DNA of 49,504 nucleotides from Pseudomonadota bacterium (GTDB taxonomy: Bacteria > Pseudomonadota > Alphaproteobacteria > Rhizobiales > Beijerinckiaceae), in assembly GCA_023450615.1 (NCBI GenBank), contig JAEXGT010000088.1, forward strand, positions 1 to 49,504, written 5' to 3'. Below are positions 29,346-37,947 of the stretch, one piece after another. The stretch's first letter is position 1; every line of letters begins with the position of its first letter. The notes under the pieces are model-generated. The model worked only from the letters and a program-made list of their open reading frames with translations. It did not search any database and was not told the DNA's origin. The position numbers and the translations under genes were made by a program.

Positions 29346-29434
29346 CGTCATGCCCGGGCTTGTCCCGGGCATCCACGCCTTCTGGTACTGCACTTTCCAA
29401 GACGTGGATGGCCGCAACAAGTGCGGCCATGACG
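29346..29434. repeat. Composite two-hairpin palindrome, second copy
   Basis: Hairpin one has arms ATGCCCGGG / CCCGGGCAT (29350-29358, 29364-29372). Hairpin two has arms ATGGCCGCA / TGCGGCCAT around ACAAG (29408-29416, 29422-29430). The design is the same as 7376-7457. Confidence 0.65.
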
Positions 29435-29464
29435 ATGGAGGTTCAGCAGAAACCTGCGTGTTCC

Positions 29465-29923
29465 TCACAGCTTCTTCTTGAAGCCCTCGTGCGAGCGCGA
29501 AAATCCAAGCCGCTCATAGAAGCGATGCGCGTCCGTGCGGGTTTTGTTGGAGGTCAGTTCGAGCATCGCCGCGCCGCGCGAGCGGGCGTAGTCTTCCGCG
29601 AAGGTCATCATCTTCGCGCCGATGCCGCCGGAGCGGCGGGCGGCTTTCACCTTCACGCTCTCCACCTTCACACGCATTGTCCCGCGTCCAGTGAGATTGG
29701 GGATGAAGGTGAGCTGGAACGTGCCGACCACTTCGCCGCCCTCCACGGCCACGAACAGCACATTCTCGGAGCTGCGTGCGATGGCCGCGAAAGCCGCCTC
29801 GTAAACGGGCTTCGTCTCCGGCGTCCATGCGTCTCCGTGGGAGCCGAGCTCATCCTCCTCGTGAAGGCGGATGATCGCCTCCAGGTCTTCCGCCCTCGCC
29901 TCGCGAATATCCAGATTGCTCAT
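29465..29923 (-). CDS. GNAT family N-acetyltransferase
   Basis: A 152-residue acetyl-CoA-dependent acyltransferase. Motif A (acetyl-CoA pyrophosphate loop) reads RRSGGIGAKMMTFAEDYARSR, and motif B is the TDAHRFYERLGF segment typical of GNATs that act on small amines. The acceptor is unknown. The ATG overlaps the stop of the upstream glutathione-transferase gene (ATGA), so they form a two-gene operon. Confidence 0.9.
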   Translation of the reverse strand: MSNLDIREARAEDLEAIIRLHEEDELGSHGDAWTPETKPVYEAAFAAIARSSENVLFVAVEGGEVVGTFQLTFIPNLTGRGTMRVKVESVKVKAARRSGGIGAKMMTFAEDYARSRGAAMLELTSNKTRTDAHRFYERLGFSRSHEGFKKKL

Positions 29924-30561
29924 GCGGCGACCTTCGATTCCATCGGCAGGAAATTCTGCGGCAGCTTCACGCCCGGCAGCGCCTCCATACGCGCCAGCCA
30001 GGCGCTCACATGCGGATAGGGCGAGAGGTCGATTTCCGCCTCGCCCGCGAAAGCCAGCACGCCGAAGATATCGATATCGGCAATCGTGAGGCTTTCCCCG
30101 ACGATCCAGCTGCGGCCTGCCAGATGCCCGTCCAGAACCTTGAGGGCGGCAGCGGCTTCAGCCGCATACATCTCCAGCACCTCAGGCGCGAACTGGCGGA
30201 TGCCGCGCTTGGCGGCCCGGGTCCGATAGACCGACGGCGCAAGACGGTCGAAATCCCAATAGAGCCATTCGCGCGCCTGGAGCCGCTCTTCCAGGGTCGA
30301 TCCGCCGAACTTGCCCAGCGTGTCGGAAAGATATTCCAGAATGGCCGCCGACTGGCAGAGATGCCGCCCGTTGTTCCTGTCGATCAGGAGCGGAACCTGA
30401 CCGTAGCGCTGCTTGGCGAGATAGGCGGGTTGCTTGTGCGCGCCCTCGCGCAAAGGCACATGCACATAGTCGAAGGCCTCGCCGCTCAGGGCCAGCATCA
30501 GGGCGGCCTTGTAGGTGGGACCCGAGAGGGCAATTCCATGAAGTTCAAAACGCGCGGGCAC
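29920..30561 (-). CDS. Glutathione S-transferase family protein
   Basis: A 213-residue protein. The start is a GTG at 30561, giving MPARFELHGIALSG, because AGGAG sits six bases upstream; the open frame beyond it is not conserved-looking. The N-domain has SGPTYKAALMLAL at the active site, YGQVPLLID and the glutathione-binding CQSAAILEYLS. The C-domain has the GESLTIADIDIFG N-capping motif. The substrate is unknown. It overlaps the GNAT gene downstream by 4 bp. Confidence 0.88.
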   Translation of the reverse strand: MPARFELHGIALSGPTYKAALMLALSGEAFDYVHVPLREGAHKQPAYLAKQRYGQVPLLIDRNNGRHLCQSAAILEYLSDTLGKFGGSTLEERLQAREWLYWDFDRLAPSVYRTRAAKRGIRQFAPEVLEMYAAEAAAALKVLDGHLAGRSWIVGESLTIADIDIFGVLAFAGEAEIDLSPYPHVSAWLARMEALPGVKLPQNFLPMESKVAA

Positions 30562-30649
30562 CGAGGGCTCCTGTGAGCAAATTGCTTTACGCCAAGCTAG
30601 AGGATTGCTTCTCTCAGAGGAAGGCGCAGGATGAGGCCGGAGGATCATT

Positions 30650-31063
30650 ATGCCCAGCATGGCTCGCGAGCGGAAACTGTTGCAGCAGGTTGTCGCCATT
30701 GTCGCCACCATTCCCGTAGCAGTGGGCCTTTATGGCGTGCTCTTCGGACAGGCGCTGACGGGCGATGCGGTGAGCATTTCGGCCGAGAGCCATTTCCGCT
30801 TCCTGTCCGGCCTTCTCCTCGGCATCGGCCTCTGCTTCTGGAGCACCCTGCCCCGCATCGAGGAGCATACCGGCCGCTTCCGGCTGCTGACGCTCCTGGT
30901 GGTCATGGGTGGCCTGGGACGGCTGATCGGCCTGGCGCTGACCGGCCTGCCCTCGTTCTTCATGGTAGGCGGCTTGGCGATAGAGCTGGCCGTGACGCCC
31001 TTCCTCTGCCTGTGGCAGACGCGGGTTGCGAACCGCTATGCCGAAGAATTCGGGGTGGCTTAA
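30650..31063 (+). CDS. DUF4345-like four-helix membrane protein
   Basis: A 137-residue inner-membrane protein with four hydrophobic segments (about 12-32, 48-66, 80-100, 104-122). The HFRFLSGLLLGIGLCFW segment and the GGLGRLIGLALTG turn resemble DUF4345. The start may be at 30650 or at the second Met (30659). It is divergent from the glutathione-transferase gene. The function is unknown. Confidence 0.8.
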   Translation: MPSMARERKLLQQVVAIVATIPVAVGLYGVLFGQALTGDAVSISAESHFRFLSGLLLGIGLCFWSTLPRIEEHTGRFRLLTLLVVMGGLGRLIGLALTGLPSFFMVGGLAIELAVTPFLCLWQTRVANRYAEEFGVA

Positions 31064-31198
31064 GGCCGGTTTCCCTTGCAGTTGCCTGAATCCAGGCCCA
31101 ATTCTTATTGATCCGGCATCATGCGCGCATGTTCCATAGGCATGCTGAATGATGGCGCTTGAGCCTCACGGCGAACCTTCCCTGAAGGAGGTCGGAGC

Positions 31199-32605
31199 AT
31201 GAGTGAAGCCCAGAAGCTCCTCGCGGTCCTGCGGCAATCGGCTGATCGCACAATCGTCGATCATATCGAACGCCTGATTCAGGACGCTCCCGATCATGAG
31301 CTGAACCGCATCAATGTTCTCGCCTTCGCGGCAAAGCGCGGCCTCGATGAGGAGGCCAGCATCGCGGCCTTTCTGCATGCCGCGAGAACCGGCCTGTTTG
31401 AGATGTCCTGGAACGTTCTGTGCCCGGGATGCGGAGGCGTTCTGGATGAGGGCACCAGCCTCAAATCCGTGAACCAGCGGGAATACAGCTGCGCGCTCTG
31501 CGCCGCCGGCTACGAGCCGACGCTCGACGAAATGGTCGAGGTGACGTTCACGGTGAGCCCACGGGTGCGCAGGATCGCCGCTCACGAACCCGGCGCGCTT
31601 CCGATGCATGAATATCTGCGTCAGGTCTTCTGGAGTTCCGGCATCGATCTGCCCGACGATTTCGAGAGTCAGCTCGATGAGATCGTCCTCGACGCGGTCG
31701 AGCTGCCTCCCGGCGAGCGGGTCATTCTCTCCCTGCAACTTCCGTCCGGTTTCGTGATCGTGTTCGATCCGGTGACGCATGGCGTCCAATATATCGAAGT
31801 GAATGGCGAACCCACGCGTGAGCGCCAGAGCCTTTCGCTCATCCTCAACGAGCACCATGCGGAAAACCCGACCTTGAATCTCCAGCCGGGGCCGATCCGC
31901 CTTCAGCTCGAGAACCACACCCATCGCCGCACGCTTCCCGCCGTGTGGGTCGCCGACCACAAGCTGCACGGCCTGATGGAGCACCGCCGCCCGTTCCTGA
32001 CTGCCAAGCGCCTTCTGACGAACCAGACCTTCCGAGATATCTATCGCACCGAAACCCTCGACATCGACCAGCGCCTGAAGATCACGAGCCTCACTTTCCT
32101 GTTCACGGATCTCAAGGGTTCGACGGAACTTTACGAGCGCGTCGGCGACCTCGTGGCCTATGATCTGGTGCGAGAGCATTTCCGTGCGCTCAACGAGATC
32201 GTCGCATCGGAGGCCGGAGCCGTGGTGAAGACCATCGGAGACGCAGTGATGGCTACCTTCCCCACACCGGACCATGCCGTTTCGGCGGCGCTCCGCATGC
32301 GCGACGCCATGCGCGCCCTCAACGAGCAGCGCGGCCAGGAAGACCTGCTGCTTAAAATCGGCATTCACGAGGGGCCATGCCTCGCGGTCATGCTCAATGA
32401 GCGGCAGGACTATTTCGGGCAGACCGTGAACATCGCCTCACGGGTGCAGAACCTTGCGATGTCGCGCTCGATCTTCGCGACCGGCTCCGTGGTGGAGAAC
32501 CCCAAAGCGCAGGAGATCATCGAAACGCAGGGCATCCGCCCGACCCTGCAGAAGACGGCTTTGCGCGGGATCAGCAGCGAATTCTCGGTTTACGAAATTC
32601 CGTGA
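31199..32605 (+). CDS. Class III adenylate cyclase with N-terminal DUF5939-like zinc-ribbon domain
   Basis: A 468-residue soluble protein. Residues 1-280 form a DUF5939-like input region with a zinc ribbon (Cys75, Cys78, Cys98, Cys101: LCPGCGG ... SCALCAAGY). Residues about 297-468 are the cyclase domain: metal Asp304 (FTDLKGST) and Asp348 (IGDAVMATF), purine-specifying Lys344 and Asp404 (DYFGQTVNIASRV), and transition-state Asn411 and Arg415. Lys with Asp at the specificity sites predicts ATP as substrate, hence cyclic AMP. All core residues are present, so it should be active as a homodimer. A GAAGGAGG ribosome site precedes the ATG. The gene is monocistronic. Confidence 0.92.
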   Translation: MSEAQKLLAVLRQSADRTIVDHIERLIQDAPDHELNRINVLAFAAKRGLDEEASIAAFLHAARTGLFEMSWNVLCPGCGGVLDEGTSLKSVNQREYSCALCAAGYEPTLDEMVEVTFTVSPRVRRIAAHEPGALPMHEYLRQVFWSSGIDLPDDFESQLDEIVLDAVELPPGERVILSLQLPSGFVIVFDPVTHGVQYIEVNGEPTRERQSLSLILNEHHAENPTLNLQPGPIRLQLENHTHRRTLPAVWVADHKLHGLMEHRRPFLTAKRLLTNQTFRDIYRTETLDIDQRLKITSLTFLFTDLKGSTELYERVGDLVAYDLVREHFRALNEIVASEAGAVVKTIGDAVMATFPTPDHAVSAALRMRDAMRALNEQRGQEDLLLKIGIHEGPCLAVMLNERQDYFGQTVNIASRVQNLAMSRSIFATGSVVENPKAQEIIETQGIRPTLQKTALRGISSEFSVYEIP

Positions 32606-32665
32606 TTGCATTCTGCGGCCCCGAACCTGTTCCAGGGAGCCACACCTTCGCTTCCACTTCACAAA

Positions 32666-32706
32666 CCTCATCTTGAGGAAACCTGAAAGGCCGTCTCGAA
32701 GGAGGG
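32666..32706. repeat. Half copy of the CCTCATCCTGAGGAG element
   Basis: CCTCATCTTGAGGAA and CGTCTCGAAGGAGG match the left half of the 5431-5534 element; the right half is missing. A CGGACATGCCCGGCCATG hairpin follows at about 32730-32749. Confidence 0.55.
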
Positions 32707-32769
32707 CTATCGCGATACCACGGGGATGGCCGGACATGCCCGGCCATGAGGTGCCGAGAAGCCAAACTC

Positions 32770-33273
32770 TCAGAGCGTCTTTTCGAAAAAGTATTCCGAC
32801 GAGTTCGAGATGTCGCCGAGATCGCGCATCCGGTCCGTCTGCGTGTAGCCCAGCTTCTTGTAAAGCCGGTGCGCGTCGGTGAAGCGCGTGTCGGACCAGA
32901 GGATCATGCGCGTTGCGCCCTTCTCGCGGGCATGGCGCTCGACCGCGCGCACTAGCGATGAGCCGAGGCCCCGCCCCTGCCGGTCCGGGCGGACGTAAAG
33001 CCGGTGCAGCTCCGCCGTGCCCGCTTCGGGAAAATCGACGCAGGCACAGGCGCAGACGCGGCCGTTCTCATCCTCGCTCACCCAGAGGATGCCGTCGTTC
33101 CTGCGTGCGGCGCCTGGGGTGCGCAGGTCCTTGAGGTCATCGTGAGGATCGACGAAGCAGCCGGGAAAATCCGCGAAGCAGAGCGACAGCAGGCCGAAGA
33201 GATCCTGCGCGTCCTTATCGACGGCGGAACGGAGGAGCGGCTCTTCGGAAACGATCTTCAGCGCATCGGTCAC
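32770..33273 (-). CDS. GNAT family N-acetyltransferase
   Basis: A 167-residue acetyltransferase. The acetyl-CoA loop reads RPDRQGRGLGSSLVRAVERHA, followed by TDAHRLYKKLGYTQTD. FVDPHDDLKDL in the N-terminal half is typical of MarR-linked GNATs. The acceptor is unknown. The ATG overlaps the stop of the SGNH hydrolase gene upstream by 4 bp (ATGA). Confidence 0.9.
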   Translation of the reverse strand: MTDALKIVSEEPLLRSAVDKDAQDLFGLLSLCFADFPGCFVDPHDDLKDLRTPGAARRNDGILWVSEDENGRVCACACVDFPEAGTAELHRLYVRPDRQGRGLGSSLVRAVERHAREKGATRMILWSDTRFTDAHRLYKKLGYTQTDRMRDLGDISNSSEYFFEKTL

Positions 33274-33905
33274 TTCGCCCTCCTGGCCGTCACGGCGGTT
33301 ACCGCCTCCGTCAGAAGGCCGTGCATCAGGCGGTAGCCCTCGGGCGAGAGATGGATGCCGTCAACGGTCATTCCGGTGCGCGCAGCGCCCGCGCCGTCGG
33401 ATAAGGCGGCTTGCAGATCGACGATGGCGGCGGCGCGGCCTTTGCAGGTCTCAACGATGCTGCGGCTCACCGACGCCATGGCATCCACGGAATAGAAACG
33501 GCTGAGGCGCTTGGCCTTCTCGATGGGCGGCGGCGTCATGACGATCAGGGGCACGCCCGCCGCCTCGAAATGAGCGACGATCTGATCGAGATTCCTCACG
33601 GCTCCATCGAGAGCGCTGGCGCCGCCATCCTTCTTCGCGTCGTTGGTGCCCACGAGAAGCACCGCAAGTGAAGGTTGGGCCGATTTGAGGAGAAGCGGAA
33701 TCCTCGGCTCGAGCGCCGCCGTCCAAATGCCGGAATAGCCGGCATTCAGCACGGAAAGCGGGCCAAGGCGGTTCCAGTAAAATCCCTCGACAATGGAATC
33801 CCCGACGAACAGAAGCCCGCCCGGCCCGACCGCGGAGCGATGGGCGCTGATCACGATGTCACGGATCAGCCAATGGGGAGCGAAGACGTTCGGTTGCGTT
33901 GCCAA
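33270..33905 (-). CDS. SGNH/GDSL-family hydrolase
   Basis: A 211-residue esterase/lipase-like protein. Block I is LLFVGDSIVEGF with nucleophile Ser37. Block II Gly is in NAGYSG. Block III is LLVGTNDAKKD with Asn88. Block V is VDGIHLSPEGYRL, supplying Asp and His. There is no signal peptide, so it is cytoplasmic. The natural ester is unknown. It starts 8 bp after the gatB stop and overlaps the GNAT gene, suggesting a gatB-SGNH-GNAT operon. Confidence 0.9.
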   Translation of the reverse strand: MATQPNVFAPHWLIRDIVISAHRSAVGPGGLLFVGDSIVEGFYWNRLGPLSVLNAGYSGIWTAALEPRIPLLLKSAQPSLAVLLVGTNDAKKDGGASALDGAVRNLDQIVAHFEAAGVPLIVMTPPPIEKAKRLSRFYSVDAMASVSRSIVETCKGRAAAIVDLQAALSDGAGAARTGMTVDGIHLSPEGYRLMHGLLTEAVTAVTARRAK

Positions 33906-33913
33906 AGGGTGCT

Positions 33914-35389
33914 TTACTCGATTCCGAGCTTCGCCTTCAGGATCTCGTTCACGGCCTGCGGGTTGGCCTTGCCGCCGGTCTGCTTCATCACCTGGCCGAC
34001 GAACCAGCCGAGCAGCGTGGGCTTCGCCTTCGCCTGCTCCACCTTGTCGGGATTGGCGGCGATGATCTCGTCCACGGCCTTCTCGATGGCGCCCGTATCG
34101 GTCACCTGCTTCATGCCGCGCGTCTCGACGATCTCGCGCGGGTCGCCGCCTTCGGTGAAGACGATCTCGAACAGGTCCTTGGCGATCTTGCCGGAGATCA
34201 CGTTCTCGCCGATCAGCTCGATGATGCCGCCGAGCTGGCTCGCGGAAACCGGCGATTCCGAGATGTCCTTGCCTTCCTTGTTGAGGCGGCCGAACAGCTC
34301 GTTGATGATCCAGTTCGCAGCGGCCTTGCCGTCACGGCCCTTCGCCACTTCCTCGAAGAAGTCGGCGGAGGCGCGCTCGGCCACGAGAACGCTCGCGTCA
34401 TACGGCGACAGGCCGTAATCGGCCATGAAGCGGGCCTTCTTCTCGTCCGGCAGTTCCGGCAGGTGCTGCGCGAGGTCGTCCACGTAAGCCTGGTCGAATT
34501 CGAGCGGCAGCAGGTCCGGGTCGGGGAAGTAGCGGTAATCGTGCGCCTCTTCCTTCGAGCGCATGGAGCGGGTCTCGCCCTTGCCCGGATCGTAGAGGCG
34601 GGTTTCCTGGTCGATGGTGCCGCCATCCTCGATGATCGCGATCTGGCGGCGCGCCTCGACTTCGATGGCCTGACCGATGAAGCGGATGGAATTGACGTTC
34701 TTGATCTCGCAGCGGGTGCCGAGTTCCTCGCCCGGACGGCGCACGGACACGTTCACGTCGGCGCGGAGATTGCCCTTGTCCATGTCGCCGTCGCAGGTGC
34801 CGAGATAGCGCAGGATCGTGCGCAGCTTGGTGACATAGGCGCGCGCCTCGTCAGCCGAGCGCAGATCCGGCTTCGACACGATTTCCATGAGCGCAACGCC
34901 CGAGCGGTTCAGGTCCACGAAGCTCATAGTCGGGTGCAGGTCGTGAATCGACTTGCCCGCGTCCTGCTCGAGATGCAGGCGCTCGATACGCACCGTGATC
35001 GTCTCGCCGGTCTCCGGCACGTCGACAATGACCTCGCCCTCGCCCACGATGGGGCTCTTGTACTGGCTGATCTGATAGCCCTGGGGCAGGTCCGGGTAGA
35101 AATAGTTCTTCCGGTCGAAGGTGCTCTTCAGGTTGATCTCGGCCTTGAGCCCGAGGCCCGTGCGGATCGCCTGACGCACGCATTCCTCGTTGATGACGGG
35201 CAGCATGCCGGGCATGGCTGCATCCACGAGGGAAACGTTGCTGTTGGGGTCGTTGCCGAAAGCCGTCGAGGCGCCGGAGAACAGCTTGGCCTGGCTCGTC
35301 ACCTGGGCGTGGATTTCCATGCCGATGACGATTTCCCAATCGCCTGTCGCGCCTTTGATGAGCTTCTTGGGGTTCACCGGAGCGTTCAT
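33914..35389 (-). CDS. gatB: Aspartyl/glutamyl-tRNA(Asn/Gln) amidotransferase subunit B
   Basis: The GatCAB subunit that binds misacylated tRNA and activates its carboxylate with ATP. The start MNAPVNPKKLIKG at 35389 gives 491 residues, a usual length; the 22-residue extension looks non-coding. Signature stretches are EIVIGMEIHAQV, the KNYFYPDLPQGYQISQ segment, and the helical YqeY-like tail (LLGWFVGQVMKQTGGKANP). It is separated from gatA and gatC by about 2.9 kb, as is common in alphaproteobacteria. Confidence 0.97.
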   Translation of the reverse strand: MNAPVNPKKLIKGATGDWEIVIGMEIHAQVTSQAKLFSGASTAFGNDPNSNVSLVDAAMPGMLPVINEECVRQAIRTGLGLKAEINLKSTFDRKNYFYPDLPQGYQISQYKSPIVGEGEVIVDVPETGETITVRIERLHLEQDAGKSIHDLHPTMSFVDLNRSGVALMEIVSKPDLRSADEARAYVTKLRTILRYLGTCDGDMDKGNLRADVNVSVRRPGEELGTRCEIKNVNSIRFIGQAIEVEARRQIAIIEDGGTIDQETRLYDPGKGETRSMRSKEEAHDYRYFPDPDLLPLEFDQAYVDDLAQHLPELPDEKKARFMADYGLSPYDASVLVAERASADFFEEVAKGRDGKAAANWIINELFGRLNKEGKDISESPVSASQLGGIIELIGENVISGKIAKDLFEIVFTEGGDPREIVETRGMKQVTDTGAIEKAVDEIIAANPDKVEQAKAKPTLLGWFVGQVMKQTGGKANPQAVNEILKAKLGIE

Positions 35390-35610
35390 GAGCTGTGCGC
35401 CTTTAAATTTCTGGTCTTTCCCGCCCGGAGTAAGAGCGTCCTGAGAGCCGGTCAACCCCTTTCAAGATGAACAGGCGTTCAGATTAGGCGTAACATGGCC
35501 AAGATTAATTCCGTTTTATGCACAGGGATTTAAGATAATTGCCACGCTGCGATGAAACCGCATCCAACATTGGGCGTTGAACGGGAGGTAAAACGGTCAA
35601 GGAGCTTACA

Positions 35611-35943
35611 ATGGCTATGGATCCCATGGATCGCGAACCGAATGTCTACAATCGTGAGACGAATGTCTACGATAACAGTGCACGCGGTTCCAACACTCTT
35701 GCTTACGTGATCGGCGGTCTTGTTATCGCTCTCGGCTTGCTGGCCTTCCTTTTCTACGATGGCGGCAACGAGCCGAGCACGACCGGCAGCACCGGTACGC
35801 AGACCGAAAGCTCGTCGCCGGCAACCGGCAGCGGCGCCGTAGGCGGCTCGTCCACGGCTCCCGCCACCCCGACCTCTCCGGCTGCTCCCGCCGCTCCGTC
35901 GGCCCCGGCTTCCCCGTCGGCTCCGGCTTCTCCCCAGCAGTAA
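35611..35943 (+). CDS. Single-pass membrane protein with Ala/Pro/Ser-rich tail
   Basis: A 110-residue protein with AGGAG seven bases before the ATG. An Asn/Tyr-rich cytoplasmic N-terminus has a short internal repeat (NVYNRET, NVYDNSA). One membrane segment follows (about 30-49, LAYVIGGLVIALGLLAFLFY). The outside tail is Gly/Ser/Thr-rich, then built of Ala-Pro-Ser blocks. The tail is probably extended and may span the periplasm or cell wall. No domain is recognised. A strong terminator follows. Confidence 0.8.
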   Translation: MAMDPMDREPNVYNRETNVYDNSARGSNTLAYVIGGLVIALGLLAFLFYDGGNEPSTTGSTGTQTESSSPATGSGAVGGSSTAPATPTSPAAPAAPSAPASPSAPASPQQ

Positions 35944-35968
35944 CCTAGCGTCTTGCGTAAACTGCCCC

Positions 35969-35996
35969 AAGGGCCTGACTTCGGTCAGGCCCTTTT
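35969..35996 (+). terminator. Rho-independent terminator
   Basis: An 11-bp stem AAGGGCCTGAC / GTCAGGCCCTT with a TTCG tetraloop and T-rich tail, between convergent genes. It could act for both, because AAGG on the other strand also gives a short T run. Confidence 0.9.
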
Positions 35997-36005
35997 CCTT
36001 TGGCA

Positions 36006-36929
36006 TCAGGCCGCCGCGACCGCCGCGCGCCGCCGTCCGGGCAGGGTCATGAAGGCGACCCCGATGAGAATGCAGGCGAGCCCGATCAAGGCCGTCGCGT
36101 CGGGGCTTTCGCCCAGGAAATACATGCCGATCATCACGCCGAGCGGCACCCTCAGATAAGCCTGCGCCGTCGTGCCCACGGAACCCAGCGTGTGGAGAAG
36201 CCGGAAATAGATCACGAAGGCCATCGCGGTGGAGAATACCGCGAGCCCGATCAGCGCCATGATCGACGCACCCGAAGGAGCCAGGGTCCACGGCTTGTCG
36301 ACGATGAGGCTCAACGGGATCAGGATCATCGCGCCCGACAGGAGGGATCCGGCGGCGGGAGCCATGGGATCGAGCGTCCTGAAATTTCGCCCGAAGATCG
36401 CCGCTCCCGCATAGCACAGGGCCGCCAGAACGACCGCGAGCTGCGCATAAAGCTCCTGCCCTACCTGCGTCAGCGCCTGATTGCCGACGATCACGCAGGT
36501 TCCCGTAAGCCCGATCACGACGCCCGCGAACTTGCGCAGACCCGTTGTCTCATGACGTGACCAGAACAGGGTGATGAGGAAGGTGAAGACCGGCGTCATC
36601 GAGTTCAGGATCGCCGCCAGCCCCGCATCGATGGATGTCTCCGCCCAGGCGATGAGCGTGAAGGGCACGGCGCTGTTGAGGCAGGCCTGGATCGTGAAGT
36701 TTCGCCAGCTCGTCCTGTCGCGGGGAAGACTCACGCCGCGCAGCCGCATGAGCAGGACGAGGAGGCTTCCGGCGATCAGGGTACGCGCCGCGATCAGCGT
36801 CACGGGCGGGATGGTCTCGACCCCGATCTTGATGAAGGTATAGGCCGCAGCCCACAGGGTCGCGAGCATCGCCAGAAGCGAAAGCTCAAGAGCGTAATTG
36901 GTTTTCTGGTGGCTCGTTGCCATGGTCAT
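36006..36929 (-). CDS. EamA/DMT-superfamily exporter
   Basis: A 307-residue inner-membrane protein with ten hydrophobic segments in two EamA repeats. The first has LATLWAAAYTFIKIGVE and AAILNSMTPVFTFLIT; the second has AALCYAGAAIFGRNF and VPLGVMIGMYFLGESP. The start is either of two close Met codons (36929 or 36923). The solute is unknown; family members export amino acids or drugs. It is divergent from an ArsR-type regulator 133 bp away, with a perfect inverted repeat between them, so it is probably the regulated target. Confidence 0.9.
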   Translation of the reverse strand: MTMATSHQKTNYALELSLLAMLATLWAAAYTFIKIGVETIPPVTLIAARTLIAGSLLVLLMRLRGVSLPRDRTSWRNFTIQACLNSAVPFTLIAWAETSIDAGLAAILNSMTPVFTFLITLFWSRHETTGLRKFAGVVIGLTGTCVIVGNQALTQVGQELYAQLAVVLAALCYAGAAIFGRNFRTLDPMAPAAGSLLSGAMILIPLSLIVDKPWTLAPSGASIMALIGLAVFSTAMAFVIYFRLLHTLGSVGTTAQAYLRVPLGVMIGMYFLGESPDATALIGLACILIGVAFMTLPGRRRAAVAAA

Positions 36930-36996
36930 CGCATCCGTTTTCCGTTGTTTCGAAGCCGCGCGAAACTGGCATGCGACATGCCCCCTGTCGCCCGGC

Positions 36997-37022
36997 AACA
37001 GTTCGGTCCTGGCCGAACTGTT
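36997..37022. promoter_or_regulatory. Candidate operator: perfect 10-bp inverted repeat
   Basis: AACAGTTCGG at 36997-37006 and CCGAACTGTT at 37013-37022 are exact inverted repeats around TCCTGG. It lies 40 bp before the regulator start and 67 bp before the EamA start, fitting a shared ArsR-type operator. Confidence 0.7.
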
Positions 37023-37062
37023 CCTTGCTGACCGGCGTGAGCGCATCCTCTAAGATGACCTC

Positions 37063-37758
37063 ATGACACCGATGGTTTCAGGCATCACTCTTGCGGAAGT
37101 CGCCTCTCTCATGGGCGATGTGGCGCGCGCCAACATCCTCTCCTCCCTCATGGACGGCAGGGCGCTGACGGCGAGCGAACTCGCCTGGCACAGCGGCGTC
37201 AGCGCACAGACCACCAGCGGCCACCTCGCCAAGCTCAGCGAAGCGAATCTGATCTCGCTGACGAAACAGGGCCGCCACCGCTATTACAGACTCGCCTCTC
37301 CGGAAGTGGCGCAGGCCATCGAGGCCATGATGGCGCTGGCCTCCTTCGGTCCTAAACGCCATCGCCCTGTGGGCCCGAAGGACGAGGCTTTGCGCAAGGC
37401 CCGCACCTGTTACGACCATCTGGCGGGACGGCTCGGCATCGCGATCGCCGACGCGCTCACCTCGCAGGACCATCTCGTTGTCTCCGAGAGCGCTGGCGCT
37501 TTGACGGACAAAGGCCAGCGTTTCCTCTGCACCTTCGGAATCGAACTGGAGGAAGAGAAGAGCAAGCGCGCGATCTGCAAGACCTGCCTCGACTGGAGCG
37601 AGCGCCGCCCTCACCTCGCCGGACGCCTGGGAGCGGCGCTTTGCACGCGGATGTTCGATTTGGCTTGGGTAGAGCGGATCAAGGACAGCCGCGCCCTGTC
37701 GATCACGGCGGCAGGACGCGAGGGCTTGAAAGCGACGTTCGGCATCGAGCTCGAGTGA
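37063..37758 (+). CDS. ArsR-family winged-helix transcriptional regulator
   Basis: A 231-residue repressor-like protein. The N-terminal winged helix reads LMGDVARANILSSLMDG, ELAWHSGVSAQTTSGHLAKL (recognition helix) and the wing KQGRHRYYRLAS. The C-terminal half (about 100-231) is a ligand-binding or dimer domain with Cys116, Cys156, Cys172, Cys175 and Cys194. The pair CKTC at 172-175 could bind metal or sense oxidants. This longer type is often beside an exporter, as here. It probably binds the 26-bp inverted repeat and controls both itself and the EamA gene. Confidence 0.88.
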   Translation: MTPMVSGITLAEVASLMGDVARANILSSLMDGRALTASELAWHSGVSAQTTSGHLAKLSEANLISLTKQGRHRYYRLASPEVAQAIEAMMALASFGPKRHRPVGPKDEALRKARTCYDHLAGRLGIAIADALTSQDHLVVSESAGALTDKGQRFLCTFGIELEEEKSKRAICKTCLDWSERRPHLAGRLGAALCTRMFDLAWVERIKDSRALSITAAGREGLKATFGIELE

Positions 37759-37780
37759 TCCTCAGAGCTCGTTTCGATGT

Positions 37781-37925
37781 CCCCTGTCATTCCGGGGCGC
37801 CGGAGGCGAGCCCGGAACCCATAACCGCCACGGCAGAAGAATGGGGAGAGCTTTTCGCTTCACTCTGAAACGTCGTGTTTATGGGTTCCGGGCTCTCGCT
37901 AATGCTCGCCCCGGAATGACAGGGG
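37781..37925. repeat. Nested palindrome with 17-bp and 15-bp perfect arms
   Basis: Outer arms 37781-37797 and 37909-37925 (CCCCTGTCATTCCGGGG and complement) and inner arms 37809-37823 and 37880-37894 (AGCCCGGAACCCATA and complement) are perfect. The layout parallels the 5431-5534 element, but the sequence family is different. It separates two convergent genes. Confidence 0.75.
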
Positions 37926-37947
37926 AAGTGCTGTTCGTGAAAGTCCT

